From positions 124,001 through 188,000 of the forward strand of contig CBDDCY010000011.1 of assembly GCA_965226435.1 (NCBI GenBank): 64,000 bases of DNA. Reading direction: 5' to 3'. Below are positions 1 through 8,542 of this stretch, in pieces. Within the stretch, counting starts at the first letter, position 1; every line of letters starts with the position of its first letter. Under the pieces are notes generated by a model, which was not told the DNA's origin, ran no database searches, and worked only from the letters and a program-made list of their open reading frames with translations. Source of the DNA: UBA6623 sp965226435. GTDB taxonomy: Bacteria > Acidobacteriota > Terriglobia > Bryobacterales > UBA6623. The translations under genes and the position numbers were made by a program.

Positions 1-183
1 ATGGACGTAAATCCCGAGCGCGGTGTCGGGTTGGCCGGGATGGTCGAAGCGGTCGTGGGCCCGAGCGGCATACTGGGATCGCCAGCAAGAGAACGGCGGG
101 TAGTTCGAGACGAAGTAGCCGCCGACGGTGGTCTCCTCCTGCTCATCAGGCAGCACGGTCAGCGATGGGGCGGTGTCGGACAT
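1..183 (-). CDS. HemN-like radical SAM protein, N-terminal fragment (runs off left edge)
   Basis: Reading the minus strand from an ATG at 183 gives 61 codons that stay open to the edge. After about 20 residues comes VGGYFVSNYPPFSCW and the fragment ends in LGIYVH, which is where oxygen-independent coproporphyrinogen III oxidase-like (HemN/HemW) proteins continue into IPFC and the CxxxCxxC iron-sulfur motif. The radical SAM core itself is therefore outside the window and cannot be verified. Such proteins act in the cytoplasm in haem synthesis or haem handling. The gene is divergent from the oxidoreductase that starts at 344, with about 160 bases between them that may hold both promoters. The assignment rests on the short N-terminal motif only. 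Confidence 0.55.
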   Translation of the reverse strand, partial: MSDTAPSLTVLPDEQEETTVGGYFVSNYPPFSCWRSQYAARAHDRFDHPGQPDTALGIYVH

Positions 184-343
184 GGCGGGCAAGGCAGCGG
201 AGCCGTCCTTCTTAGTGTAGGAAACCCGAGAACTTCGCGAGCGGCCGAAAGGGCAAGCCCGCGCGAGACGCTTCGCATCGTGGCTCTCCGGGTCGGCGCG
301 GCCTTCGACGCCGGAAGCGATTCTGTTCCGTTACAGTAGTTTG

Positions 344-1393
344 ATGCCCACTCTGCAACCCGCCGAACTCACTACCTTTTCCACTGCCATTTTCGCGGCC
401 GCCGGGGCTCGCGACGAAGATTCCCGCATTGTCAGCGAGGCCCGCGTCGAAGCCAATCTCGTCGGTCACGATTCCCACGGCGTCATGCGACTGCCCTCCT
501 ACGTTGAATGGATGGAGAAAGGATGGGTCAATACCCAAGCGACGTTCAAGGTCGTCGTCGACGCCGACTCGTTCGCCGTGATCGACGGCGATTGGGGATT
601 CGGCCAAGTGATGGGCCGTAAAGCAACCGAGCTGGCGATTGAGAAAGCGCGCGCGAACGGGGTCGCCATCGTCGCCGGACGCCAATGTTGCCACATGGGC
701 CGATTCGGTGAATATCCCGCCCTGGCGGCCCAAGCCGGCATGGCCGCCGTTTTGTTCTCGAATACGCACGGAGGCGGCAAGATCGTGGCCCCCTGGGGAG
801 GCGTCGAGCGGCGCCTTTCCGCCAATCCGATTGCCATCGCGGTTCCGCGAAAAGACGGTTCCCCGATTGTCGTCGACGTTTCGACCTGCACGATCGCGGA
901 GGGCAAGGTGCGTAACATGCGGACGGCCGGGGAGTCGGCACCGGAGGGCTGCATTATTGACGCCGAGGGAAATCCGACTACCGACCCCAACAAATTCTAC
1001 GGCCCGCCGGAAGGGGCGCTGCTGTCGTTCGCGCGTCACAAGGGCTTCGCGTTGGGGTTAGCGGGCGACATCCTGGCCGGAGCGCTGTCGGGCGCGGGCT
1101 GCAGCCGTCCCGACACGCAACGAGTGGGCAACAGCTTCATGCTTACGCTGGTCGATGTGGATCGAATGCGCGGTGCCGACCCGTTCGAGGATGATGTGCG
1201 GGGCTTGCTCGAATACGTCAAGAGCAGTCGGCTCGCGCCGGGAGTTGAGGAAATTCTCATCCCCGGCGAGCCGGAGGAAAGAATGCGCGCGCAACGCGTG
1301 TCCGACGGCATCCCGATTCATCCCGACACCTGGGACAACGTGTGCGGTACGGCTGAAAAATACGGAGTGGCGGCGCCGGCGGTCCGAGAATGA
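344..1393 (+). CDS. Ldh2-family malate/L-lactate-type dehydrogenase
   Basis: The 349-residue protein matches the NAD(P)H-dependent Ldh_2 family (malate, lactate, ureidoglycolate or sulfolactate dehydrogenases, YlbC/AllD type), which reduce or oxidise 2-hydroxy acids in the cytoplasm. Visible family marks are the N-terminal VEANLVGHDSHGVMRLPSY segment with its catalytic-site histidine, GFGQVMGRKA, the HMGRFGEYP loop, FSNTHGGGKIVAPWGG and the SANPIAIAVPR stretch. The length is normal for the family. An in-frame TTG lies one codon before the ATG; the ATG at 344 is preferred. The substrate cannot be read from the sequence. The next gene (tadZ-like) is convergent and ends only six bases away. Confidence 0.85.
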   Translation: MPTLQPAELTTFSTAIFAAAGARDEDSRIVSEARVEANLVGHDSHGVMRLPSYVEWMEKGWVNTQATFKVVVDADSFAVIDGDWGFGQVMGRKATELAIEKARANGVAIVAGRQCCHMGRFGEYPALAAQAGMAAVLFSNTHGGGKIVAPWGGVERRLSANPIAIAVPRKDGSPIVVDVSTCTIAEGKVRNMRTAGESAPEGCIIDAEGNPTTDPNKFYGPPEGALLSFARHKGFALGLAGDILAGALSGAGCSRPDTQRVGNSFMLTLVDVDRMRGADPFEDDVRGLLEYVKSSRLAPGVEEILIPGEPEERMRAQRVSDGIPIHPDTWDNVCGTAEKYGVAAPAVRE

Positions 1394-1399
1394 AGATTT

Positions 1400-2545
1400 T
1401 TAGAGGAACTTCCACCTCTTGGCAACCTTTTTCGGCTCCATACCCAAGACGTGGAAAGCGAAGCCGTCGATCTCTTGCCCCAATTCCGAACTCCGCGGAA
1501 TCAGAGCCCCCTTCACATAGGAGTCGGTGACAACCGAGTAATCATTGCTGAACCGCCAATCGATGGACGAGCCGACGACCTTGCTGATGTCGTCGGCGTC
1601 CATGCCTCGCTTGGCGTCTACGCGGTTGACGACCAACTTGATCTTCTCCTGTGGAACTTGGACCTGCATCAATTGGTTGATGCGCCGGCGCGCTAAGTGA
1701 AGCGACATGATCTCGGCGGTGGAAACCAGGTACACGGCGTCGGCTTGCTGCAGGACGAACTGGGACGAGCTGAACAGCGCATTCGGTAGGTCCACAACGA
1801 CGCACGAATAGAGCCTCGTGGCCGACTCGAAGACTTCGTGGAGCAGATTAGACTGTAGCTCACGGGGCATATCGGTACTCGCGGCGGGCGAAGGCAGCAC
1901 GTCGAGCCCGTTGCAACTCAAAACAATCCGCGGCCACAATTCGTCGATCATGTCAATGCGCGCGACAGCGTCGACGAACGTGAATTCCGGCTTGAGGCGC
2001 AAACGAAACGCGACGGTGCCGGAGTGAAAATCGAAATCGATCAGCAGAACTTTCCCGTCACTCTCGCGGGCCATCGCGTTCGCCGTGTGCAGCGCCAGCG
2101 TTGACGCCCCATTGCCGCCCTGCGCGGGCATGAAGCAAAACAGTTTGCCTTTCGGACGAGCGGCTCGCTCTTTGCGGGCACGCTGGTGCAGCGTTGCTTT
2201 CAGCTGGCGGGCATCAAAAGGCGGAATAAGATATTCAGCCGCGCCGGCCCGCATAGCCCCTAAAATCGATTCCGCCTTGGATTCGACATCAGCGCCCATC
2301 GCCGTGATTTGCGGGAAACTCTCGGTGACGACCCGCACCAACTCGAGCCCCTGCTCGGGGATACCCAGGTCGACGATGACCGCGTCGAAGTCATCGGAAG
2401 TCCGCAAAAGATTTCGCAAGTCCCCGGGCGAGGGATACCTGGACAAAACGATGGGGTCGGCACCCGAGGAAACTCCGCGAATCGCCGAAACCAGTTCCCT
2501 GGCAAGTCCTTCATCGGGCGAGATGATGATTACCTGATTGGACAT
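1400..2545 (-). CDS. CpaE/TadZ-like pilus-localisation ATPase (orphan copy)
   Basis: 381 residues with the two-part CpaE/TadZ layout: an N-terminal atypical receiver-like domain (residues about 1-125, VIIISPDEGLAREL, VIVDLGIPE) and a C-terminal ParA/MinD-type ATPase with a deviant Walker A (AQGGNGASTLALHTA), followed by LLIDFDFHSGTVAFRL and VVVDLPN. Proteins of this type position the Tad secretion/pilus machine at the membrane. It lies 24 kb from the main Tad cluster, which has its own cpaE-like gene at 29451-30659, so it is a second paralogue. It starts with ATG; the upstream 170 bases probably hold its promoter. The ATP-binding call is firm; the specific partner is inferred. Confidence 0.85.
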   Translation of the reverse strand: MSNQVIIISPDEGLARELVSAIRGVSSGADPIVLSRYPSPGDLRNLLRTSDDFDAVIVDLGIPEQGLELVRVVTESFPQITAMGADVESKAESILGAMRAGAAEYLIPPFDARQLKATLHQRARKERAARPKGKLFCFMPAQGGNGASTLALHTANAMARESDGKVLLIDFDFHSGTVAFRLRLKPEFTFVDAVARIDMIDELWPRIVLSCNGLDVLPSPAASTDMPRELQSNLLHEVFESATRLYSCVVVDLPNALFSSSQFVLQQADAVYLVSTAEIMSLHLARRRINQLMQVQVPQEKIKLVVNRVDAKRGMDADDISKVVGSSIDWRFSNDYSVVTDSYVKGALIPRSSELGQEIDGFAFHVLGMEPKKVAKRWKFL

Positions 2546-2713
2546 TCACGAAGACTCGCGGCGAACCTATCCCTAACGCCCAGCCGGGCGAACCCGACGA
2601 CAGCTTTCCCGCGGCGGTCTCGGCGGCGCGAATCGTCGAAAACCGACAGAGAAGGCTTTCGATTCTCCCCTATTTTCAATCTTACCTTGCCCACAAGGTG
2701 AGTGTCAGTCTTG

Positions 2714-4269
2714 TCTCATGCAAGATGAGCCTGAACGAGGAGTTTGTTTCTCACACAAGATGAGCCTGCAGGATCGGGGAGTGGGCATGCTGGGGATTGA
2801 CTATCCAAGTGCAAAACGCCGGCAAGTTGAATCCGCAACAGATCCGGCAGTTTCTCCACTCCAGCCAGGAGATTCGATTCAAAGGCAAAGGGCGGGCCGA
2901 GATTTACGCTTGGGTGGCGCGCACGCTTGGCCGGCACGGCTACAGCCGCCAGAACCGCGCCGACAAAGGGCTGCTGCGGCAGTATCTGGTCAAGATGACC
3001 GGACTGAGCCGGGCGCAAATCACGCGGCTGATCCAGCAGTACCGGCAGGGCGGAGAACTCCAACCCGCCCGCTACCGGCGGCATCGCTTTGCCCGCAAGT
3101 ACACGCCCGCCGACGTCGAACTGCTGGCGGCGGTGGACGAGGCCCACGAAACCCTCAGCGGCCCGGCCACGCGCAAGATCCTCGAGCGGGAATACCAGCA
3201 GTACCAGCAGCGCGAATACGAGCGGTTGGCGGGGATCTCGGTGGCCCAGATCTATCGCCTGCGGCGGCGCAGTGCCTACCGCCGGCGGCGGCTGCATTTC
3301 ACCAAGACCCGGCCCACAGCGGTGTCGATCGGCGAGCGGCGCCGGCCCGACCCGCAAGGCCGACCCGGCTTTCTGCGAGTGGATACGGTGCATCAAGGGG
3401 ATCGCGATGGCGTCAAGGGCGTCTACCACATCAATGCCGTGGATGAAGTCACCCAGTGGCAAGTGGTCGGCGCCACAGCCGCGATCAGTGAAGCCTGGCT
3501 GGAGCCGTTGCTGAAAGCCATGATCGAGCAGTTTCCCTTTCGTATCCGCGGCTTCCATTCCGACAACGGCAGCGAGTTCCTCAATCGCACGGTGGAGAAG
3601 TTATTGAACAAGCTGCTGATCGAACAGACCAAGTCGCGTCCGCGGCACTCCAATGACAACGGCTTGGTGGAATCGAAAAACGGCGCGGTGATCCGCAAAC
3701 ACATGGGATATACGCACATCGCGGCGCCGCACGCGGGGCGCATCCAGCGCTTCTACCAACAGCACTTCAATCCCTATTTGAATTTCCACCGGCCCTGCGG
3801 ACAGCCCGAGATCAAGACCGACGCCAAAGGCAAGCAGAAGCGGGTGTATCGCCACTACCAGACGCCTTGGGAATCTTTCGAGCAGTTGCCCGAGGCCGCC
3901 CGGCTACCTCAAGCCAGGGCACACGCTTGAGGCTCTGGGCCGCATTGCCCAGGCGGAAAGCGACACTGCGGCGGCGCGCCGGATGCAGCGAGCCAAGCAC
4001 AAGCTGTTTGCCAGTTTCCGGTCCGCGAACACGCCGTGCTGAACAGCAGGAAGAGGGCTGTGGAAATGGCGGGCGGTGGAAAACGAGGAAAACCAAAACC
4101 AGGTTTCCCTTCGTTTCCCACCGCCCTTGGAAATCGCTCCGCGATTCCCACATTCCCACAACCCCGACGACGATTCTCCCCTTCCCAAATCAAAACCAAA
4201 AAACCAGAAAGGAGCCCCAGCTACTCAAAAAGCCCCAACCCCCGTCTTCAGGCTCATCCTTCGATGAGA
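2714..4269 (+). mobile_element. Insertion sequence with integrase-core (rve) transposase
   Basis: The element is bounded by imperfect inverted repeats: left end at 2714-2735 (TCTCATGCAAGATGAGCC...) and right end at 4247-4269, whose reverse complement reads TCTCATCGAAGGATGAGCC, with weaker similarity extending a few bases outward on both sides. The motif TCTCAcACAAGATGAGCCTG is repeated in direct orientation at 2749-2770, giving two presumptive transposase-binding sites at the left end. It contains one transposase gene. No clear target duplication was found, so the outer boundaries could be off by about 10 bases. The tail at 4043-4246 is non-coding. Confidence 0.7.
2797..4042 (+). pseudogene. 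Integrase-core transposase, frameshifted near the C-terminus
   Basis: The open frame 2797-3930 encodes 377 residues: an N-terminal helix-turn-helix region (MTGLSRAQITRLIQQYR), a second DNA-binding segment (LAGISVAQIYRLRRRSAYRRR) and a DDE integrase catalytic core with LRVDTVHQGD, HSDNGSEFLN and NGLVESKNGAV carrying the D, D and E residues. It resembles ISNCY/IS481-like rve transposases. After the catalytic core the frame ends at 3930, but the +1 frame continues as YLKPGHTLEALGRIAQAE...KHKLFASF to a stop at 4040-4042, as expected for relatives. One extra base in the C run at 3899-3901 would explain this. The start is TTG 2797 or GTG 2809; no in-frame ATG exists. The catalytic residues are intact, so activity is uncertain rather than excluded. 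Confidence 0.75.
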
Positions 4270-4476
4270 AAATGCTGTGTCGACCAGTACCTTGGTCCCG
4301 CGCCGGCCAACCGGAAATACCGGCTCGATCGAATCAAACCATTAGAAAAGAGTCACTTAGTCATAATCGGCAGTTTGGGCCGAGTGCACCGGCCCGCCGC
4401 CGGCGACATGACGTGCGCTACAGGCCTCAAGGGTTGGGCAACCCGGCGTGTGGACGGTCTTGGTTGGGCGGTTTGC

Positions 4477-5376
4477 TCAGAAATTGTCGACTTCCCGATA
4501 GGCGGCGATCACGGCCTGTTCGCCCTGCTTGCCGGGGCGGCTGTTGCCGTGCTCCATGCCGATCACACCCTCGTAACCGCGCCGGTAGAGTAGCGCGAAG
4601 ATGTTCTTGTAATTGATTTCTCCGGTCGTGGGCTCTTTGCGGCCGGGGTTGTCGCCGACTTGGAAATAGGCGGTCTCGTCCCAAGCGGCTTCCAGATTGG
4701 GAATCAAATTTCCCACGTCGATCTGCTGGTGATAAAGATCGTTGAGAATCTTGCAACTCGGCGAATTAACAGCCTTGCAAATCCCATACGCCTGCGGCAC
4801 GCCCCGCAGAAACAGCCCCGGGTGGTTGGCATACCAATTGAGCGGCTCGAGGACCATGACCAGACCCGCGGGCTCGCAAACCTCCGCCATGGCCCGGAGA
4901 TTGGTGATGCAATTGGCCTGCTGGAAGCCCGGGGCGAGCTCTTGGTTGACCGAATTGGGGACCACCGTGGTCCAGACCGCGTTCACTCGCTTGGCCGTTT
5001 CCACCGCGTCGCGCATCAGGCGGCGGATCTGGTCCTGGTATTCCTTGTCGGTGCGGGTCACGAAGTCGTTCTTCGCGAAATCGCCGAAAGAAACGAAAAC
5101 TCCCATCGTCATGCCGAGCTTGTCGAGGGTTTCGCCGATTTTGTTTTGCACATCCACCGGACGACGGCCGGCGCCGTTATCCTCCCAGGCCGTGAAGCCC
5201 TGATCGGCGGAGAAACGGATCTGGTCGAGGATGTCCTCGCCGGCGGAATGCTTGAACATGCCCGGATGCGGGCCGTATTTGAGCTTGAACTTCGGAGAGT
5301 TGCTTTGCCCTTGGGCCGCCGGGGCCCCCAGAGCCGCCGTCGCCGCTGAACTCGAAAGAAAGCTACGTCGCTGCAT
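4477..5376 (-). CDS. Exported sugar isomerase/epimerase-like TIM-barrel protein (hydroxypyruvate isomerase-like)
   Basis: 299 residues beginning MQRRSFLSSSAATAALGAPA, a Tat-like leader (RRSF plus a short hydrophobic stretch) with a likely cleavage after AQG. The rest resembles the AP-endonuclease-2/xylose isomerase-like TIM barrel: GFTAWEDNG near the start, VLEPLNWYANHPG with a probable metal-binding Glu, KILNDLYHQQIDVGNL, QVGDNPGRKEPTTGEINY and GVIGMEHGNS at the end. This pattern is typical of hydroxypyruvate isomerase-like proteins, which rearrange small sugars or hydroxy-aldehydes. Export to the periplasm is common for this family in Planctomycetes and Acidobacteria. The true substrate is unknown. 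The gene follows the IS right end by about 200 bases and is probably monocistronic. Confidence 0.8.
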   Translation of the reverse strand: MQRRSFLSSSAATAALGAPAAQGQSNSPKFKLKYGPHPGMFKHSAGEDILDQIRFSADQGFTAWEDNGAGRRPVDVQNKIGETLDKLGMTMGVFVSFGDFAKNDFVTRTDKEYQDQIRRLMRDAVETAKRVNAVWTTVVPNSVNQELAPGFQQANCITNLRAMAEVCEPAGLVMVLEPLNWYANHPGLFLRGVPQAYGICKAVNSPSCKILNDLYHQQIDVGNLIPNLEAAWDETAYFQVGDNPGRKEPTTGEINYKNIFALLYRRGYEGVIGMEHGNSRPGKQGEQAVIAAYREVDNF

Positions 5377-6072
5377 GTCTTGATGGTCTCCTTTTTCTGT
5401 CGGCTCGACCGTCGGTTGAGGTTCGACAACCTTAGCTATTTTCGCAGGAACACCGGCAACGTGCCGGAACGGCCGCTAAAAGGGACAACCCGAGCCGGGA
5501 GCCGCGGCGCCGCTTCGTTCGAAGCCCCCGCTGTCGCGAATCGCGCCTTCCGCATCGACAGTGCAGAATTCCAGCGACGATTCGCTCAGCCGAACATGAA
5601 CGAAATGGTTGAATTTCCCGCGGTCCGTGTCGGAAACGACGTAGCCGGGCTTGGGCTTGAAACCGTAGGGTCGCCTGCCGCCCCCGCCGGCGACAAAATA
5701 GCGCACTCCATCGAGCGGCAGCAGCCGGGCATAGAAGTGGTTGTGGCCTTGAAAGACGACCTGGACCTTCTTCTCGCGAAAGAGTTGCTCGAGTTGCAAT
5801 TGCAAACCCCGCTCGGGCTTGTGCCCTTCCAGCCCGAGGAACGTCTTGGGGGCGGGCGTATGCATTGCGTTATGCATCGAGACGATCTTCCAGGTCGCGT
5901 TCGAAACATCCAGCGCACGAGTGAGCCATTCCAGTTGCGCCCGGTCCGGCGGAAGACCTTCTCCCAAGTAATGTCTCGTGGCCAGCGTATTGGTATCGAT
6001 GACGAAGACCTCGAAAAGCGGCGGCGAGCCGGGCCCGGTCACTTTGTAATATCGCCGGCCTTGCGAGGGGGA

Positions 6073-6303
6073 TTATATCGAATAGTGACGCACTCTGAAG
6101 CAGCGTCGTTTCCGTGGCCGGTCGATCCTGCGCAACTTGACCGGCTGTAACAGTTCCCTTGCCAGAGTCTTCATGCGTTCGTTCACGGTCTTGCCCGGTA
6201 CGTCGAGAGGCTCTAATTCCTCTTCCAACTCGGATTTGGTCGGCTGGTAGTCGGATCGAACGATCTCTACTGTTTTGGGTTTTTTGGTCTTTCCATTAAT
6301 CAT
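6073..6303 (-). CDS. 76-aa basic passenger protein of the IS1595 element (copy 1)
   Basis: A small protein starting KTKKPKTVEIVRSDYQPTKS, with an acidic patch (ELEEELEPLD), a predicted helix (VNERMKTLARELL) and a strongly basic tail (RRIDRPRKRRCFRVRH). Its ATG overlaps the stop of the methyltransferase gene (ATGA at 6300-6303), which suggests translational coupling. The last codons, RHYSI and the TAA, are read from the terminal inverted repeat. I recognise the KTVEIVRSDYQP opening as resembling small conserved hypothetical proteins but cannot name a function. A DNA- or RNA-binding accessory, control or inhibitor protein for the fused enzyme is possible and is inference only. Confidence 0.7.
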   Translation of the reverse strand: MINGKTKKPKTVEIVRSDYQPTKSELEEELEPLDVPGKTVNERMKTLARELLQPVKLRRIDRPRKRRCFRVRHYSI

Positions 6304-7517
6304 CGAAACTTCCTCTCAAGCTGTTCCAGCACGCGAAACTGATCCTCGCGCTTGGCACTACGAACCGTAGCCATGACTCGCGTATATGTCGGCGGTTGCG
6401 CGGTGAAGTCCTTTGCACCAGCGTTGCACTCGTGGCAGAGGACGCGCAGGTTGGAGTCGGCGGTTGCTCCGCCATGCGTACGGGCTTCGTGATGGTCGAT
6501 GACAAGCCGAACGGTGCGACCGTCCGACATCTTGTCTTCGACGCCCGCGCCGCACGCTTGGCACGTATAACCGTTGCGCTGAAGGATGCGGGCACGTTGC
6601 GCCTGCGATATGTCATGGAACACGTATGTACCGGGTGCTGGTGGATCGCCAGTCAAACGGTATTGCCCAGGTTTCAGGTCGGCGTCATCGTTATTCGTCT
6701 CAATCGGCCAACCCTCATCGCGCCGCAATTCACGAACACGGCGTGCCCACTCCGTTCGGTCATTACCGATCACCGCCTGCAACTGCGCGGATGTGAGAAC
6801 CAGCCCCTTATTCGCAAGGAAAAAAGCCTTGAGTATCGACTTTATGCTTTCGCGTTTTGGCACGTTTTCGATCTCCCGTTTGAGTTGATCTCCGATCCAG
6901 TGCGTGTAGACAGGCGGAATCGCCTCATTGATCTCCTTTTTCGTCATCCATGGAATGCCCATCGCGTCTCGTGCGGAAGCGACAGAGCAGTTTCCACCGC
7001 CGTTGACACTGACATAATCCTTCCATTCGTCTGTCCTGCCGTAGTGCGCCTTGCGCTTGTCCAACGTATGACAGATCGGATGCGGACGGTGCGGCGGCGT
7101 GATGATGCGAAAGTTTGACTCGAACAGACGATGCCGAAGCACGCGCAGTTCATGGAACATCGTTCCGCAGAGAACAACGTAGTCCCGTAACGGTGCCCCA
7201 TCAACGTTTTCGATTACATAGGGCTTGCCGGTTGCCTTCAGAATGTCCCGTACCGGCTCAATCAGTTGCGGCCATTCATCGGCGTTGCCGTTGCGGGCCG
7301 CGAGATCGGAATAGGCTTGGCATGGCGGTGATGCATGAACCGCATCAAACTGATCGAATACCAGAGACGGCAGTGCTAGCGCATCCGCAACCATCATCGG
7401 ATATGGATAGTTCGGCTGTTCGACCACATCGACGCCGAACACGTCAAACCCGGCCTCGACGTAACCTGCGGCCGCGCCTCCCGCACAACAGAACAGATCG
7501 AGCAGTAGCGGTTTCAC
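6300..7517 (-). CDS. DNA cytosine-C5 methyltransferase fused to HNH endonuclease (copy 1)
   Basis: 405 residues. Residues 1 to about 205 are a compact C5 methyltransferase: motif I LDLFCCAGG (6-14), catalytic Pro-Cys in ASPPCQAYS (C66), motif VI VIENV (101-105), motif VIII-like RHRLFES (128-134) and motif X AIPPVYTHWIGDQL (189-202). The target-recognition region between VIII and IX is very short (about 50 residues). Residues about 212-260 look like a winged-helix domain (SIKSILKAFFLANKGLVLTS). Residues about 305-385 form an HNH nuclease with zinc cysteines C319/C322 and C361/C364, the DHHEARTHGG core and NLRVLCHECN. One polypeptide thus has methylating and cutting domains. The GTG start overlaps the transposase stop (GTGA, 7514-7517). 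The modified sequence is unknown. Confidence 0.9.
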   Translation of the reverse strand: MKPLLLDLFCCAGGAAAGYVEAGFDVFGVDVVEQPNYPYPMMVADALALPSLVFDQFDAVHASPPCQAYSDLAARNGNADEWPQLIEPVRDILKATGKPYVIENVDGAPLRDYVVLCGTMFHELRVLRHRLFESNFRIITPPHRPHPICHTLDKRKAHYGRTDEWKDYVSVNGGGNCSVASARDAMGIPWMTKKEINEAIPPVYTHWIGDQLKREIENVPKRESIKSILKAFFLANKGLVLTSAQLQAVIGNDRTEWARRVRELRRDEGWPIETNNDDADLKPGQYRLTGDPPAPGTYVFHDISQAQRARILQRNGYTCQACGAGVEDKMSDGRTVRLVIDHHEARTHGGATADSNLRVLCHECNAGAKDFTAQPPTYTRVMATVRSAKREDQFRVLEQLERKFR

Positions 7518-8470
7518 CTCACCAAGTCCTTGTAACGAAGTTGAGCACCGTCCATGCTCAAAACAACGAAACGCATTTGATCGAGAGTGCCCATGCTGCG
7601 GATGTTGTGGCGTCCCGCAAACTCACTCACGTAGCGGTGAAGGTGTTTGGCTGACAGCTTGTGGAACGTTCCCTTGTGAGCGCGTTTCAGCATGGACCAG
7701 AAGGATTCAATGCCGTTCGTGTGGGCCTGCCCGCGAACGTATTCACCAACCGAGTGCTTGACCGATTTGTGTGACTTGGCAACGCCAGTGTAGGCACTTG
7801 CTTCATCCGTGTAGACAGTGGCTTCAGGGTCGGTATTGGCGCGAACGAAACCTTGAAGGGTTTCTGCATTTGTACGCTCGACCACTGTAGCCCGGACCTC
7901 GTTCGTGTCCCGATCCTTGACACCTACAACAGCGGCTTTCCCAACCGATCCACGACTGGCCTTCAACTTCTTGGACTCGTGCTTGTTCTTTTCCAGTCCG
8001 CCGATGTAGACCTCATCCGCCTCAACAGGACCATTGAACAACTTATGGTCAGAAATGGTCCACACCTTTCGGATTCTGTGAACAAGATGCCATGCCGATT
8101 TCTGGGTGATTCCCAACTCCCGGTGCATTTTCATGGATGCCACGCTCTTCAGGTTGGTAACGACAAGGTACATGGCATAGAGCCAATCCTGATAGCCGAG
8201 GTTCGATGCTTCCATGAACGTCCCGGTCTTGACGCTGAACGGTTTCCCGCAGGTTCCGCGCTTCTTGCTCTTGCGGCAACGGAACGGCATGGTCTTGTGA
8301 GCCGTTCCAGTCTGTACGTTGTCCGATCCACAACGCGGACAGGTAATGCCGTCAAACCAACGGTACTCAATGAACCACTGTTCGGCGGATGCATCGTCGG
8401 GAAACATGCGGTAGAAATCCTTGGTCGAAAGTCCCTGTCGGAAGTGCTTGCCCGGTGCCTTGTTAGCCAT
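7514..8470 (-). CDS. IS1595-family transposase (copy 1)
   Basis: 318 residues. An N-terminal zinc ribbon has C44/C47 and C65/C74. A winged helix follows (SMKMHRELGITQKSAWHLVHRIRKV). The ISXO2/IS1595-type catalytic domain shows D152 in VEADEVYIGG, D222 in VYTDEASAY and the HTNGIESFWSMLKR motif (H250, N252, E255, K262) that closes the active site in this family. It is complete, begins with ATG preceded by a GGAG ribosome site, and has no frameshift. It is the first gene of a three-gene overlapping operon, so the cargo genes are probably co-expressed with it. It should act on the inverted repeats at 6068 and 8555. Confidence 0.95.
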   Translation of the reverse strand: MANKAPGKHFRQGLSTKDFYRMFPDDASAEQWFIEYRWFDGITCPRCGSDNVQTGTAHKTMPFRCRKSKKRGTCGKPFSVKTGTFMEASNLGYQDWLYAMYLVVTNLKSVASMKMHRELGITQKSAWHLVHRIRKVWTISDHKLFNGPVEADEVYIGGLEKNKHESKKLKASRGSVGKAAVVGVKDRDTNEVRATVVERTNAETLQGFVRANTDPEATVYTDEASAYTGVAKSHKSVKHSVGEYVRGQAHTNGIESFWSMLKRAHKGTFHKLSAKHLHRYVSEFAGRHNIRSMGTLDQMRFVVLSMDGAQLRYKDLVR

Positions 8471-8494
8471 TGCGTATCTCCTACTTACAAGACA

Positions 8495-8542
8495 AATTTA
8501 CAGGATAGTGACGTAGTTCGTCAAGTGTTTTTCGTCACTATC
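8495..8542 (-). promoter_or_regulatory. Probable transposase-operon promoter inside a palindrome
   Basis: On the minus strand a TTGACG (-35-like, 8519-8524) and TAAATT (-10-like, 8495-8500) are 18 bases apart, upstream of the transposase ATG at 8470. The -35 sits in the loop between perfect 10-base arms GATAGTGACG (8504-8513) and CGTCACTATC (8533-8542); the outer arm is part of the right terminal repeat. Binding of transposase (or another element protein) to both arms could repress the promoter. The arms are seen directly; the regulation is inference. Confidence 0.5.

Noticed and set aside
1..339. 112-codon plus-strand frame at the left edge
   Set aside because: The minus strand gives a HemN-like N-terminus with recognisable motif; the plus frame has none and ends just before the Ldh2 gene.
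3931..4476. Overlapping plus- and minus-strand frames behind the rve transposase
   Set aside because: The plus frame near 3931-4042 is the shifted end of the transposase; the rest is the IS tail and non-coding DNA with low-complexity translation.
6396..7118. 240-codon plus-strand frame inside the IS1595 element (also at 62589-63311)
   Set aside because: Antisense to the methyltransferase-HNH gene, which has complete catalytic motifs; no start context or homology-like pattern.
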